A DNA stretch of 64,000 nucleotides from NCBI GenBank assembly GCA_963818885.1, contig CAWFTP010000002.1:116536-180535 (forward strand), read 5' to 3'. The first letter of the stretch is position 1, and every line of letters begins with the position of its first letter. The position numbers were made by a program, and so were the translations under genes. The stretch is from DATFDN01 sp963818885 (GTDB lineage: Bacteria; Pseudomonadota; Alphaproteobacteria; Acetobacterales; Acetobacteraceae). Below, in pieces: positions 42,363 through 50,650 of this stretch. Under the pieces are notes generated by a model. The model had not been told where the DNA came from and searched no databases. It worked only from the letters and a program-made list of their open reading frames with translations.

Positions 42363-45041
42363 ATGACCGACGTCGTCGTCGTCGAATTCCCCGCCAAGGC
42401 CAAGACGATCAATCGCTACCTCGGGGACAAGTTCACCGTGCTGGCGAGCTTCGGCCATGTCCGCGACCTTCCGCCGAAGGACGGCTCCGTGCGCCCGGAG
42501 CAGGATTTCGCGATGGATTGGGAGGCGGACGCCCGCGGGGAGCGCCAAGTCGGCGCCATCGCCAAGGCGCTGAAGGGCGCCCAGACGCTCTATCTCGCGA
42601 CCGACCCGGACCGGGAGGGCGAGGCGATCTCCTGGCATGTGCGCAACATGCTGGACGAGAAGAAGGCGCTCCGCGGCGTCGACGTGCGTCGGATCACCTT
42701 CAACGAGATCACCCGCAGCGCCATCCGCGCCGCGATGGCGCATCCGCGCGACCTCGACCAGCCGCTGATCGAGGCCTACCTCGCCCGCCGCGCGCTCGAC
42801 TACCTCGTCGGCTTCACCCTCTCGCCCGTGCTCTGGCGCAAGCTGCCGGGCAGCCGCAGCGCCGGGCGGGTGCAGTCGGTCGCGCTGCGCCTGATCTGCG
42901 AGCGCGAGGCGGAGATCGAGGCGTTCCGCCCGCGCGAGTACTGGACGGTCGAGGCGCTGTTCACCACGCCCGCCGGCGCGCCGTTCACCGCGCGGCTCAC
43001 GCATCTCGACGGCCGGCGGCTCGACCAGTTCGACCTGAACGCGGAGGCGCTCGCCCACGCGGCCAAGCGTGCGGTCGAAGCGGGCGCGTTCACCGTCGGC
43101 TCGGTCGAACGCAAGCGCGTCAAGCGCAACCCGCCGCCGCCCTTCACCACCTCGACTCTGCAGCAGGAGGCCTCGCGCAAGCTGGGCTTCGGCGCCCAGC
43201 AGACGATGCGGATCGCCCAGCAGCTCTACGAAGGGGTGGATCTCGGCGGGGAGACCGTCGGCCTCATCACCTACATGCGCACCGATGGCGTGCAGATGGC
43301 GCGCGAGGCGATCAGCGCGATCCGCCAGCATGTCGATGCCGCCTACGGCACCGACTACCTGCCCGCCGCGCCGCGCGAATACGCGACCAAGGCAAAAAAC
43401 GCGCAGGAGGCGCACGAGGCGATCCGGCCAACCGACGTCTCCCGGACGCCTGACGAAGTCGCGCGCCATCTCGGCCCGGAGCAGCGGCGCCTCTACGAGC
43501 TGATCTGGAAGCGTGCCGTCGCCTCGCAGATGCAATCGGCCGAGCTCGATCAGGTCACCGTCGAGGTGACCGACGGGAAGGGTCTGCGCCTGCGCGCCAC
43601 CGGCTCCACCATCGCCTTCGACGGGTTCCTCAAGCTCTACCGGGAGGACCGGGATGACGCCGAGGATGAGGAGGAGGGTCGGATGCTGCCGCCGATGGCG
43701 GAGCGCGATCCGCTGGCGCGCGGCGAGGTCACCGCGACCCAGCACTTCACCCAGCCGCCGCCGCGCTATTCCGAGGCGAGCCTGGTGAAGAAGCTGGAGG
43801 AGCTCGGCATCGGCCGGCCCTCCACCTATGCCTCCATCCTGACCGTGCTGCAGGACCGCAAATACGTCCGCCTGGAGAAGCGCCGCTTCCTCCCGGAGGA
43901 CCGGGGCCGGCTGGTCACCGCCTTCCTGACCAGCTTCTTCGAGCATTACGTGGAGACAGGCTTCACCGCCGAGATGGAGGAAAAGCTCGACGACATCTCG
44001 GCCGGCGAGATCGATTGGCGTGCGGTCATGCGCGACTTCTGGACCGAATTCTCCAAGGCGATCGAGCAGACCCGGGACCTCAAGATCAGCGACGTGATCG
44101 CCGCGCTGGACGAGGATCTGGGGCCGCACTTCTTCCCGCCGCGCGAGGACGGGTCCGATCCCCGCGCCTGTCCCGCCTGCGGCAACGGGCGGCTCGGCCT
44201 GAAGCTCGGGCGCTACGGCAGCTTCATCGGCTGCTCCAACTACCCGGCCTGCCAGTACACCCGTCGGTTGGCGTTGGAGAACGGTGAGGAGGAAGGCGAG
44301 ACCCTCAAGGAGGGGATGCGCACGCTGGGGCATCATCCGGAGACCGGCGAGGCCATCACCGTGCGGCGCGGGCCGTATGGGCTCTACGTGCAGCAAGGCG
44401 AGGCGTCGGACGACAAGAAGGCGCCGAAGCCGCGCCGGACCTCGCTGCCGCGGGGCATGGACGGCGAGCAGATCACGCTCGAGCAGGCGCTCGCGCTGCT
44501 GTCGCTGCCCCGGCTGATCGGCACGCATCCCGAGACACATGAGCCGATCCAGGCCGGGATCGGCCGGTTCGGTCCCTATGTGCGGATGGGGGCGATCTAC
44601 GGCTCGCTTGATCGGGACGACGACGTGCTGACGGTGGGCATCAACCGCGCGGTCGACCTGCTGGCGCGGAAGATGGCCAATATCCGCACGCTTGGGACGC
44701 ACAAGGACGGCCAGCCGGTGGCGGTGCGCAAAGGCCGGTTCGGGCCGTTCGTGCAGCACGGGAACACGGTCGCCAACGTCCCGCGCGGGGTGGCGATGGA
44801 GGAGGTGACGCTGGAGGATGCGCTGGCGCTGCTGGGCGAGAAGGGCAAGACGCTGAAGCCGCGCGGGGCGGCGGGGCGCAAGGGCAAGGCGGCGGCGAAG
44901 GCTAAGCCGCAGCCTGAGCCGAGGCCCGCCACGCGCAAGGCCCCGGCACGCAAAGCGCCCGCTCGAAAGGCGGGCGCGAAAGCGAGGAAGGCGCCGGCGC
45001 GGCGCAAGCGGGCCGCGACGCGGCGCGACGCCGCCGAATAG
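42363..45041 (+). CDS. topA: DNA topoisomerase I
   Basis: An 892-residue type IA topoisomerase relaxing negative supercoils. The Toprim domain has DPDREGEA (81-88) and the catalytic tyrosine is Y304 in GLITYMRTDG. One zinc-ribbon topo C4 motif (CPACGNGRLGLKL... CSNYPAC) lies near 600, followed by repeated Topo_C modules and a Lys/Ala-rich tail (KAPARKAPARK) for DNA binding. The N-terminal motif normally reads ESPAKAKTI, but here the residue after Glu9 is Phe (EFPAKAKTI), a single-base difference. It follows dprA by 37 bases. Confidence 0.96.
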   Translation: MTDVVVVEFPAKAKTINRYLGDKFTVLASFGHVRDLPPKDGSVRPEQDFAMDWEADARGERQVGAIAKALKGAQTLYLATDPDREGEAISWHVRNMLDEKKALRGVDVRRITFNEITRSAIRAAMAHPRDLDQPLIEAYLARRALDYLVGFTLSPVLWRKLPGSRSAGRVQSVALRLICEREAEIEAFRPREYWTVEALFTTPAGAPFTARLTHLDGRRLDQFDLNAEALAHAAKRAVEAGAFTVGSVERKRVKRNPPPPFTTSTLQQEASRKLGFGAQQTMRIAQQLYEGVDLGGETVGLITYMRTDGVQMAREAISAIRQHVDAAYGTDYLPAAPREYATKAKNAQEAHEAIRPTDVSRTPDEVARHLGPEQRRLYELIWKRAVASQMQSAELDQVTVEVTDGKGLRLRATGSTIAFDGFLKLYREDRDDAEDEEEGRMLPPMAERDPLARGEVTATQHFTQPPPRYSEASLVKKLEELGIGRPSTYASILTVLQDRKYVRLEKRRFLPEDRGRLVTAFLTSFFEHYVETGFTAEMEEKLDDISAGEIDWRAVMRDFWTEFSKAIEQTRDLKISDVIAALDEDLGPHFFPPREDGSDPRACPACGNGRLGLKLGRYGSFIGCSNYPACQYTRRLALENGEEEGETLKEGMRTLGHHPETGEAITVRRGPYGLYVQQGEASDDKKAPKPRRTSLPRGMDGEQITLEQALALLSLPRLIGTHPETHEPIQAGIGRFGPYVRMGAIYGSLDRDDDVLTVGINRAVDLLARKMANIRTLGTHKDGQPVAVRKGRFGPFVQHGNTVANVPRGVAMEEVTLEDALALLGEKGKTLKPRGAAGRKGKAAAKAKPQPEPRPATRKAPARKAPARKAGAKARKAPARRKRAATRRDAAE

Positions 45042-45063
45042 GGCGAGTCGCGCCGCGCGCGGT

Positions 45064-45237
45064 TCAGAGGACCCGGCGCCCGGCGACGAGGCCGGCGATC
45101 AGACAGATCACGAAGATCACCAGGAAGATGAAGAACAGGACCTTGGCGATGCCGGCCGCCGTCGCGGCGATGCCGCCGAAGCCGAAGATCGCCGCGATGA
45201 TGGCGATGATGAGGAAGAGCAGGGCCCAGCGCAGCAT
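45064..45237 (-). CDS. DUF1328 (UPF0391) small membrane protein
   Basis: A 57-residue two-helix membrane protein: MLRWALLFLIIAIIAAIFGF, then GGIAATAAGIAKVLFFIFLVIFVICLIAGLVAG, ending GRRVL. This is the standard UPF0391 length and sequence pattern. Such proteins are often stress-induced, but their function is unknown. It converges with topA. Its upstream region contains the three TTGTACAA repeats at 45335-45429. Confidence 0.9.
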   Translation of the reverse strand: MLRWALLFLIIAIIAAIFGFGGIAATAAGIAKVLFFIFLVIFVICLIAGLVAGRRVL

Positions 45238-45334
45238 GGGGTGTCCTTTCGGTTCGCACGTAAACCGATGAAGCGAGCCGGCCGGGGATCGGTTCGCCAG
45301 CGCACCGCTTTGTGAGCGTCAGGCCAGCCTGGGA

Positions 45335-45429
45335 CGGATTGTACAAAAGGGCCGTTTGGAAGCGATCGAGGGCTGCCCGGATTGTACAATTCGGCCCCTC
45401 CGAAGGCCGCGCCCCGTCGGATTGTACAA
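45335..45429. repeat. Three direct repeats of CGGATTGTACAA with palindromic core
   Basis: The 12-mer CGGATTGTACAA occurs exactly at 45335-45346, 45378-45389 and 45418-45429, giving 43- and 40-base spacings, about four helical turns. Its core TTGTACAA is a perfect palindrome. Copies 2 and 3 continue with TTCGGCCC or TTCGCCC. The array lies 98-192 bp upstream of the DUF1328 start and 117 bp before tRNA-Ala. Regular spacing suggests cooperative binding sites for a dimeric regulator. Confidence 0.6.
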
Positions 45430-45545
45430 TTCGCCCGTGTCGGGGATCGGGGTGCACCAGCCGGCCGGGCGGGCCCATTTGCCGCAACTCGCCGCCCCTT
45501 GATCGCGAGCCGTCCCGGCCTGTATAGGAACGCGCCTCCGCGCGC

Positions 45546-45621
45546 GGGGCCATAGCTCAGTTGGGAGAGCGCCTGAATGGCATTCAGGAGGTCAGGGGTT
45601 CGACTCCCCTTGGCTCCACCA
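45546..45621 (+). tRNA. tRNA-Ala (anticodon GGC)
   Basis: A 76-base cloverleaf. The acceptor stem is GGGGCCA with TGGCTCC (one G-U), followed by discriminator A and encoded CCA. The D-arm GCTCAGTTGGGAGAGC, the anticodon stem CCTGA/TCAGG around ATGGCAT (anticodon GGC) and the T-arm with GGTTCGACTCC are all present. It reads GCC/GCU Ala codons. A low-GC stretch begins right after its 3' end, as at tRNA integration sites, though I found no duplicated 3' end. Confidence 0.97.
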
Positions 45622-46313
45622 GCGGAACGAATGCCTGTGACTGAGCCTTCAAGGCTAAATTCCGCTTCGGCTGCTTGCCTTACAGGAGATGTAGGAAGCA
45701 TTGCGAGAAATTTCATCGGCCCATGCATGCTCTCCAGCCGTGATTGCCTCGTCTAGACTTTGATACTCCACAAGTAGTGAGCTAGCTTCGAAATTCCACA
45801 TTTAGTCAGAGCGCAACTGTTCTTTCAGCAAGACAAGTTATATACCAATCGCCGATCCGCAGTTATCACAATGGTCATCTTCGTAGAGGCCTGGATCTCC
45901 ATCGTCACGCCCCGGGACGAGTGCCATGCATGCACATCCGGTCCCTTCGTTTCTTTCGCGCCGAATGTTGGGCGAAGCCCATCCTGGAGAATTCATGAGC
46001 AGAAGTAAGCAAATCGCTTCCATCCCTCCGCCATAACTTGTGATGGACCGAACAATGCTAGCGCCTTTCAGCTTGTAATCAAGCTGATTGAGTTGGATGC
46101 GGTGATGCACGCACCACGATGGTGTCTATGCATCCCAATCTCCAGCATCTGCCACATCTGGGCAACCATTGCGATATGGGCCATTAAGATGCTGTCGGTA
46201 ACCGATACCGGCGCAGATGCAAAGATGATCTCTCGGGTCCCATCTTTGAATGTCCAACCCAAAGCGGTAGGCGCGCATAGCGCATGTGTTGAAAACTACC
46301 GCTAGGTGAAGGC
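45622..46313. other. Low-GC stretch of about 690 bp after tRNA-Ala with no convincing gene
   Basis: Composition drops to roughly half GC, against two-thirds around it, from just after the tRNA to the ABC permease stop. Reading frames are short. Only the minus-strand frame at 45838-46110 resembles coding sequence. No integrase, tRNA-end duplication or inverted repeat was seen. It looks like a remnant of foreign DNA inserted at the tRNA 3' side. Confidence 0.4.
45838..46110 (-). CDS. Doubtful hypothetical protein in low-GC stretch
   Basis: A 90-residue frame starting MHHRIQLNQLDYKLKG, with a hydrophobic stretch (MEAICLLLLMNSPGWA) and a Cys-containing tail (DDHCDNCGSAIGI with CxxC). A second frame, 46068-46262, overlaps its upstream end and could be the same gene broken by a frameshift. 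I recognise neither. Coding status is uncertain. Confidence 0.2.
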   Translation of the reverse strand: MHHRIQLNQLDYKLKGASIVRSITSYGGGMEAICLLLLMNSPGWASPNIRRERNEGTGCACMALVPGRDDGDPGLYEDDHCDNCGSAIGI

Positions 46314-47012
46314 TCACCCCCGATGCAGCCGCATCGGCCCCGTCGTGCCCAGCCGGCGCTCCAGCCGCGCCTGCGCCACCATCAGCACCGAGACGATCGC
46401 CAGATAATAGACCAGCGCAACCGCATAGAACTCCGTATAGCGGAAGCTCACGCTGGTCGCCCGCGTGGTTACCGCCAGCAGCTCCTGCAGCGAGATCACC
46501 GACGCGAGCGACGTCGTCTTCAGCAGCGTGATGAACTCGTTCGCGGTCGGCGGCAGCGCGACGCGCAGCGCCTGCGGGAATACGACCAGGAAGAACGCCT
46601 GCACGCGCGATAATCCCAGCGCCGCCGCCGCGTCGCGCTGGCCGTGCGCGACCGATAGCAGCGCCGCGCGGCTGATCTCCGCCTGGTAGGCCGTCTCGTT
46701 CAGCCCCAACGCGAGAAGTGCAGCGAGGAACGGCGTGAACCAGGTCTGCCGGAACGCCGGGATCAGCTGCGGCAGCGCGTTCCAGACGAACAGCAGCAGC
46801 AGCAGCACCGGGGCGCCGCGGAACAGCCAGATGTAGAACACGACGAACGCCCGCACCGCTCGCCGTCGGGCGGACGCCATCACGCCCAGCGCCAGCCCGA
46901 AGCCGATGCCGAGCGCGTGCGAGGCGATCGTCAGCGCGACCGTGATCAGCGCGCCGTCGAAGAACGGCCAGGAGAACAGCGCGTCGAGGAACAGCCGCCA
47001 GTCGAAGGCCAT
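46314..47012 (-). CDS. Polar amino acid ABC transporter permease
   Basis: A 232-residue HisM/GlnP-class permease. FFDGALITVALTIASHALGIGFGLALG starts the first helices, FYIWLFRGAPVLLLLLFVWN carries the family RG-TP-like motif, and the EAA loop reads AALGLSRVQAFFLVVFPQALRVALPPTANEFI. It should move an amino acid across the inner membrane with the adjacent binding protein. No ATPase gene is present next to it, so the ATP-binding subunit must be encoded elsewhere. Confidence 0.93.
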   Translation of the reverse strand: MAFDWRLFLDALFSWPFFDGALITVALTIASHALGIGFGLALGVMASARRRAVRAFVVFYIWLFRGAPVLLLLLFVWNALPQLIPAFRQTWFTPFLAALLALGLNETAYQAEISRAALLSVAHGQRDAAAALGLSRVQAFFLVVFPQALRVALPPTANEFITLLKTTSLASVISLQELLAVTTRATSVSFRYTEFYAVALVYYLAIVSVLMVAQARLERRLGTTGPMRLHRG

Positions 47013-47023
47013 CCGTCAGGGGA

Positions 47024-47848
47024 TCAGGACGGCGGCGGAATCAGCGCCGCCTCGGCATCACCGGGCGGCATGTGCCACTTCGCCGCGAACTGCTTGATCG
47101 TCCCGTCCGCGCGCAGCGCCGCCACATCCGCCGTCACCGTCGCCGCGTCCTGCGCGTTCTTGGCGAAATAGATGCCGAACTCGTCGGTCGGCGGATAGGT
47201 GTAGGCGATGGCGAACTCCCCGGGCTGGGCGACCGCGCGCCACGCTGCCTCGGTGTCCTGGGTGATGGCGACGTCGGCCCGTCCGGTGGTGAGCTGCTGG
47301 ATCGCATCCGACCCGCCCGGGTAGGACTGGATCGTGATCGGCGCCTTGCCCTCGGACTTCAGCTTGTCGCTCAGCGCGTGCGCGCGCTTCTCGTATTGCG
47401 TGCCCGCCTGCACGGACAGGACCTTGCCCGACACCGCCTCGGGGCTCGCAATGTCGGGCGTCTTCGCCGCCTTCAGCAGCACCATCGAGGACACCAGATA
47501 CGGCACGCCGGAGAAGTTCTTGACCCGCTCGGGCGTGATGAAGGTGCCGCTCAGCACGATGTCGCAGCGGCCGGCCGAGACGCCCGGCAGCAGGCCGGTG
47601 AAGCCCATCGAGATGATCCGCAGCTCCGCCCCCCAGCGCTTGGCGAGCGCGCGGGCAAGGTCGATATCGAACCCGACCGGCTCCTTGTCGCCGGGATGCT
47701 CGTAGAACTCCATCGGGGCGTACGTGGGGTCGGTGCAGAGGGTCACCGATCCGTTCTTCACGAAGGACGGGGCGGCGGCCTGGGCGGCCGAGGTCGCGAG
47801 CAAAGCGAGGCCGGCGCAGACGCCGGAGGCAAGCCGGGACAGGCGCAT
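47024..47848 (-). CDS. Amino acid ABC transporter substrate-binding protein
   Basis: A 274-residue family-3 binding protein with a signal peptide (MRLSRLASGVCAGLALLATSAAQAA). The type-3 SBP fold shows SVTLCTDPTYAPMEFYE, VGFDIDLARALAKRWGAEL, GRCDIVLSGTFITPERVKNFSGVPYL and GRADVAITQDTEAAW. Start 47848 has AGGAG 8 bases upstream. It sits 11 bases before the permease gene. The ligand cannot be told from sequence alone. Confidence 0.93.
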   Translation of the reverse strand: MRLSRLASGVCAGLALLATSAAQAAAPSFVKNGSVTLCTDPTYAPMEFYEHPGDKEPVGFDIDLARALAKRWGAELRIISMGFTGLLPGVSAGRCDIVLSGTFITPERVKNFSGVPYLVSSMVLLKAAKTPDIASPEAVSGKVLSVQAGTQYEKRAHALSDKLKSEGKAPITIQSYPGGSDAIQQLTTGRADVAITQDTEAAWRAVAQPGEFAIAYTYPPTDEFGIYFAKNAQDAATVTADVAALRADGTIKQFAAKWHMPPGDAEAALIPPPS

Positions 47849-47972
47849 GGTGTCGCTCCTGGGGTTTCGTGGGCGAAAGCGGGCCATTTGGGATGATTTC
47901 GCCGCCGTTTTCCAGGGGCGATGCGCTTCGCTACGATGTCCCCGCAACCAGGAGCGGCGGATCGGCGTAGGG

Positions 47973-50577
47973 GTGACCATACAGGAGGCCAATCTCGCGA
48001 CGCTGTTCGGGTTCCTGAACGATGATGGGCTGGCCCTGCTCCCGCTCGTCGAGCGCTACGTCAACTATCACGGGAACCTCTATCACGGGCATCAGACGCT
48101 GCTGATCAAGCAGCTCTCGCGGGCGGCCGCCTGGCTCGACGCCCCCGCCGCCGCCGAGTACCAGGCCCGCGACATCCTCCTGCCGGACGGGCGGATCGGA
48201 GACGGCTTCCTGCGCCGGTTCGCGCCGGGATTCGCCCGCGCCTTCTACGACGCCGCCCCGACAGGCGACTTTGCGCGCGAGACCCTGGTGCCAGCCTCAC
48301 CGAACGAATGGCGCTCCACGGCACTCCCGCCGCCGCTCAATATCCGGTTGCGTCAACCCACCCGGCCCGCATTCGACGTGCTGTTCGCCGAGCGCCGCTT
48401 CCTGTTCGTCTCCCCGTACGGCTACCAGTACTTCGATCCGCAGGCCGGTCGCGCATGGCCGGCGGCGTCTTCACGCATCTTTCCCCGCTCCATCGAAGGA
48501 CACCGCACGATCACGACGGACGCGCCGGTCGTCGTCATCCAGGACCAGTTCGACGGGGCGAACTTCGCCCATTTTCTCTATGACGGCATCACGCGCGTGC
48601 TCCACTTCGCCGAGCACTACCCCGATATCGCACGCGCCTGCTGCTTCCTGATGGGCGGCGAACCGGGGCCGTATCATGAGCTGCTACTCGACCGGGTTTG
48701 CCGGCGGTATGGGCTTTCCCGCACCCAATTCGCTTTTCCGCGTGGCTACGGGATCTGGCGGCTCGCCGGGCGTGTCGCGTTCTTCTCCGACCAGGTGGAG
48801 GCCTACGCCCACCCGTTGCTGATGGCCCACAAGCCGACGATCGCCATGGTGCGCGGCCTGCTCGACGCGAGCGCGCTGCCGTCCGGCACGCCCGAGCGCA
48901 TCCTGATCTCGCGGGAGGATGCGCCACGGCGGCGCCTGCTGAACGAGGCCGAGCTTGCCCGCGCCCTTGCTGATCGCGGCTATGTGCCGGTCCGCATGAG
49001 CGAGTTCGACGCCGCGACCCAGATCGCCCTGCTCGCCCAGGCCCGCCACATCGTCGCCCCGCACGGCATGGGGCTCACGAACCTGGTCTTCAACCAGTTC
49101 CGCGGCGGCCTCGTCGAGATTTTCAGCCCGGCGACTGGCACCGACGCCTATGCGTTCGTCGCGTCCGGCGTCGGCATGCCGTACGGGTTCAGCATCGGCG
49201 AGGACCGCGGCGGACCTCTTCACGGCACTATCGCCAATGTGGAGCACGTCATGTCGCTACTCGACGCGCTCGACCCGCCCCCAGTATCAAGGCCCCGTCC
49301 GGCCAGGACGTCCGCCAGCGTTCCGGCTCCATGTCCTGCGATCCTCGAGGTTCCCGACCCGATGCTGAGTGACGCCGACCTGGTCCAGCAATTCGAGAGC
49401 CTGGGCGAAAACTGCGAATTCGGTCTCCTTCAGCGCTATGTGAAGGCCGAGCCGCTGGGCCTGTTCCGCTTCAATTTCCTTCATCGCGGCGCCCTCATCG
49501 ACATGCTCGACACTGAATTCCGCGACGCCGACCGGCCGGAGGATATCGAGGTCCGCCGGGCGAATGCGGCGGAAGACGCCGAGCTCCTGGTGCACAACAA
49601 GCGTTACCAGTACCAATTATCACACCTTCCGGCACGACGCCGACACGGAGAAGGTCCGCACGCAGCAGATCCGGGTGATATCCTTTCTCAAGGAGAAGCT
49701 CGTCGCCGACCTGCGCACGGCGGAGAAGACGTTCGTCCGCAAGGGAGAGCACGCGATCGAGCAGGCGGTCGACCTGCTGCACCGGCTCCGCCGCTACGGT
49801 CCGGCGACGTTGCTTTGGGTGGTGGCGGAGGACGAGGCGAACCGGGCGGGCACGGTGCGCGTGGTCCAGCCCGGATTGCTGCAAGGCTTCCTCGACCGCT
49901 TCGCTCCGCCCACCGAGGCCTACGACCTCTCGCCGCTCTGGATCCCCATGCTGCGCAATGCCTATGCGGCTCGCATCGGCGGCTGCGCGGCGGGGACGGT
50001 CATCCGCCCGCCATCTCGGTTTCAAGTGACCAACCTGCTTCGCCGCGCCTACGTCTTCCCCCTGGGCAACAACTTCTCGGTCTCCGGCGTCAGCACCGCG
50101 ACCGAAGGGGGCAGCGACGCGCCGGCGTGCGCGTATCCGGAAAGCCCGGTGATCGAGCATCGCCTCACGAAGGACACGGTCGCCGCGACCAGCACGTTGT
50201 GTGGAATCACGCTGCAGTACGGGATGGTGCGCAACGCCCCCTATGTCGCCTCGATGGAGGTCTGGATACCCGAGGGCGAGCCGCTGGATCAGGTCGGTGC
50301 CGTCTTCAACGGCCTGCCCGCGATGCAGGTGCATAACGCCGACCTGTCGCGGTGCGGTGCGTGGCAGCGCGTCTGGGTCGCCGCCCGCGCGATCGCTGCG
50401 GAAGGCCGGATCAATCCGAGCCTGTTCGCGATCGGCAGGGAGGGCGCGCGGTTTTACTCCACCGCCTGGATGCTGGAACTCGGCCACACGCCAAGCCCCT
50501 ATATGTCTAACCGGGCGGGGATTCTCCCCAACCTGGGACCCGGCCCGGAGAGCTTCCGCCAGCGCACGCGCGGCTGA
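47973..50577 (+). pseudogene. GT61 glycosyltransferase fused to a second domain with an LGENCEFG motif, frameshifted
   Basis: The N-terminal 430 residues are a DUF563/GT61 transferase: FDGANFAHFLYDGITRVLHFAEHY, RILISREDAPRRRLLNEAELARAL and HIVAPHGMGLTNLVFN. After a Pro-rich linker comes a separate domain beginning FESLGENCEFGLLQRYVKAEPLGLFRFN. Around 49617 the frame breaks: removing one T (CAATTATCAC) joins NKRYQYQ to YHTFRHDADTEKV and continues to the stop at 50575-50577. The restored protein is about 868 residues. The start is uncertain. I use GTG 47973, and ATG 47847, overlapping the divergent binding-protein start, is open in frame. Confidence 0.8.
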
Positions 50578-50650
50578 AAGACGCTTGCGCTTCACGGCCA
50601 AGCAACGGCAGCATGGCGCGCTGAACGATAAGAACAACAGGAGGATGGCT

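Noticed and set aside
41976..44759. Minus-strand open frame of 927 codons across topA
   Set aside because: Antisense shadow of topA in GC-rich DNA. Low-complexity Arg/Pro/Leu-rich translation with no domain, while the plus strand encodes a clear topoisomerase.
44880..45030. Repeated Lys/Ala/Arg codons suggestive of a tandem DNA repeat
   Set aside because: They encode the basic low-complexity tail normal for alphaproteobacterial topoisomerase I, not an independent repeat element.
45117..45728. Minus-strand frame crossing the DUF1328 gene, the TTGTACAA repeats and tRNA-Ala
   Set aside because: It runs through a tRNA gene and repeat array, and has no recognisable protein signal.
46068..46262. 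Minus-strand 64-codon frame in the low-GC patch
   Set aside because: Overlaps the other weak frame and has no ribosome site. It may be the 5' part of one decayed gene, but the evidence is too thin for a separate call.
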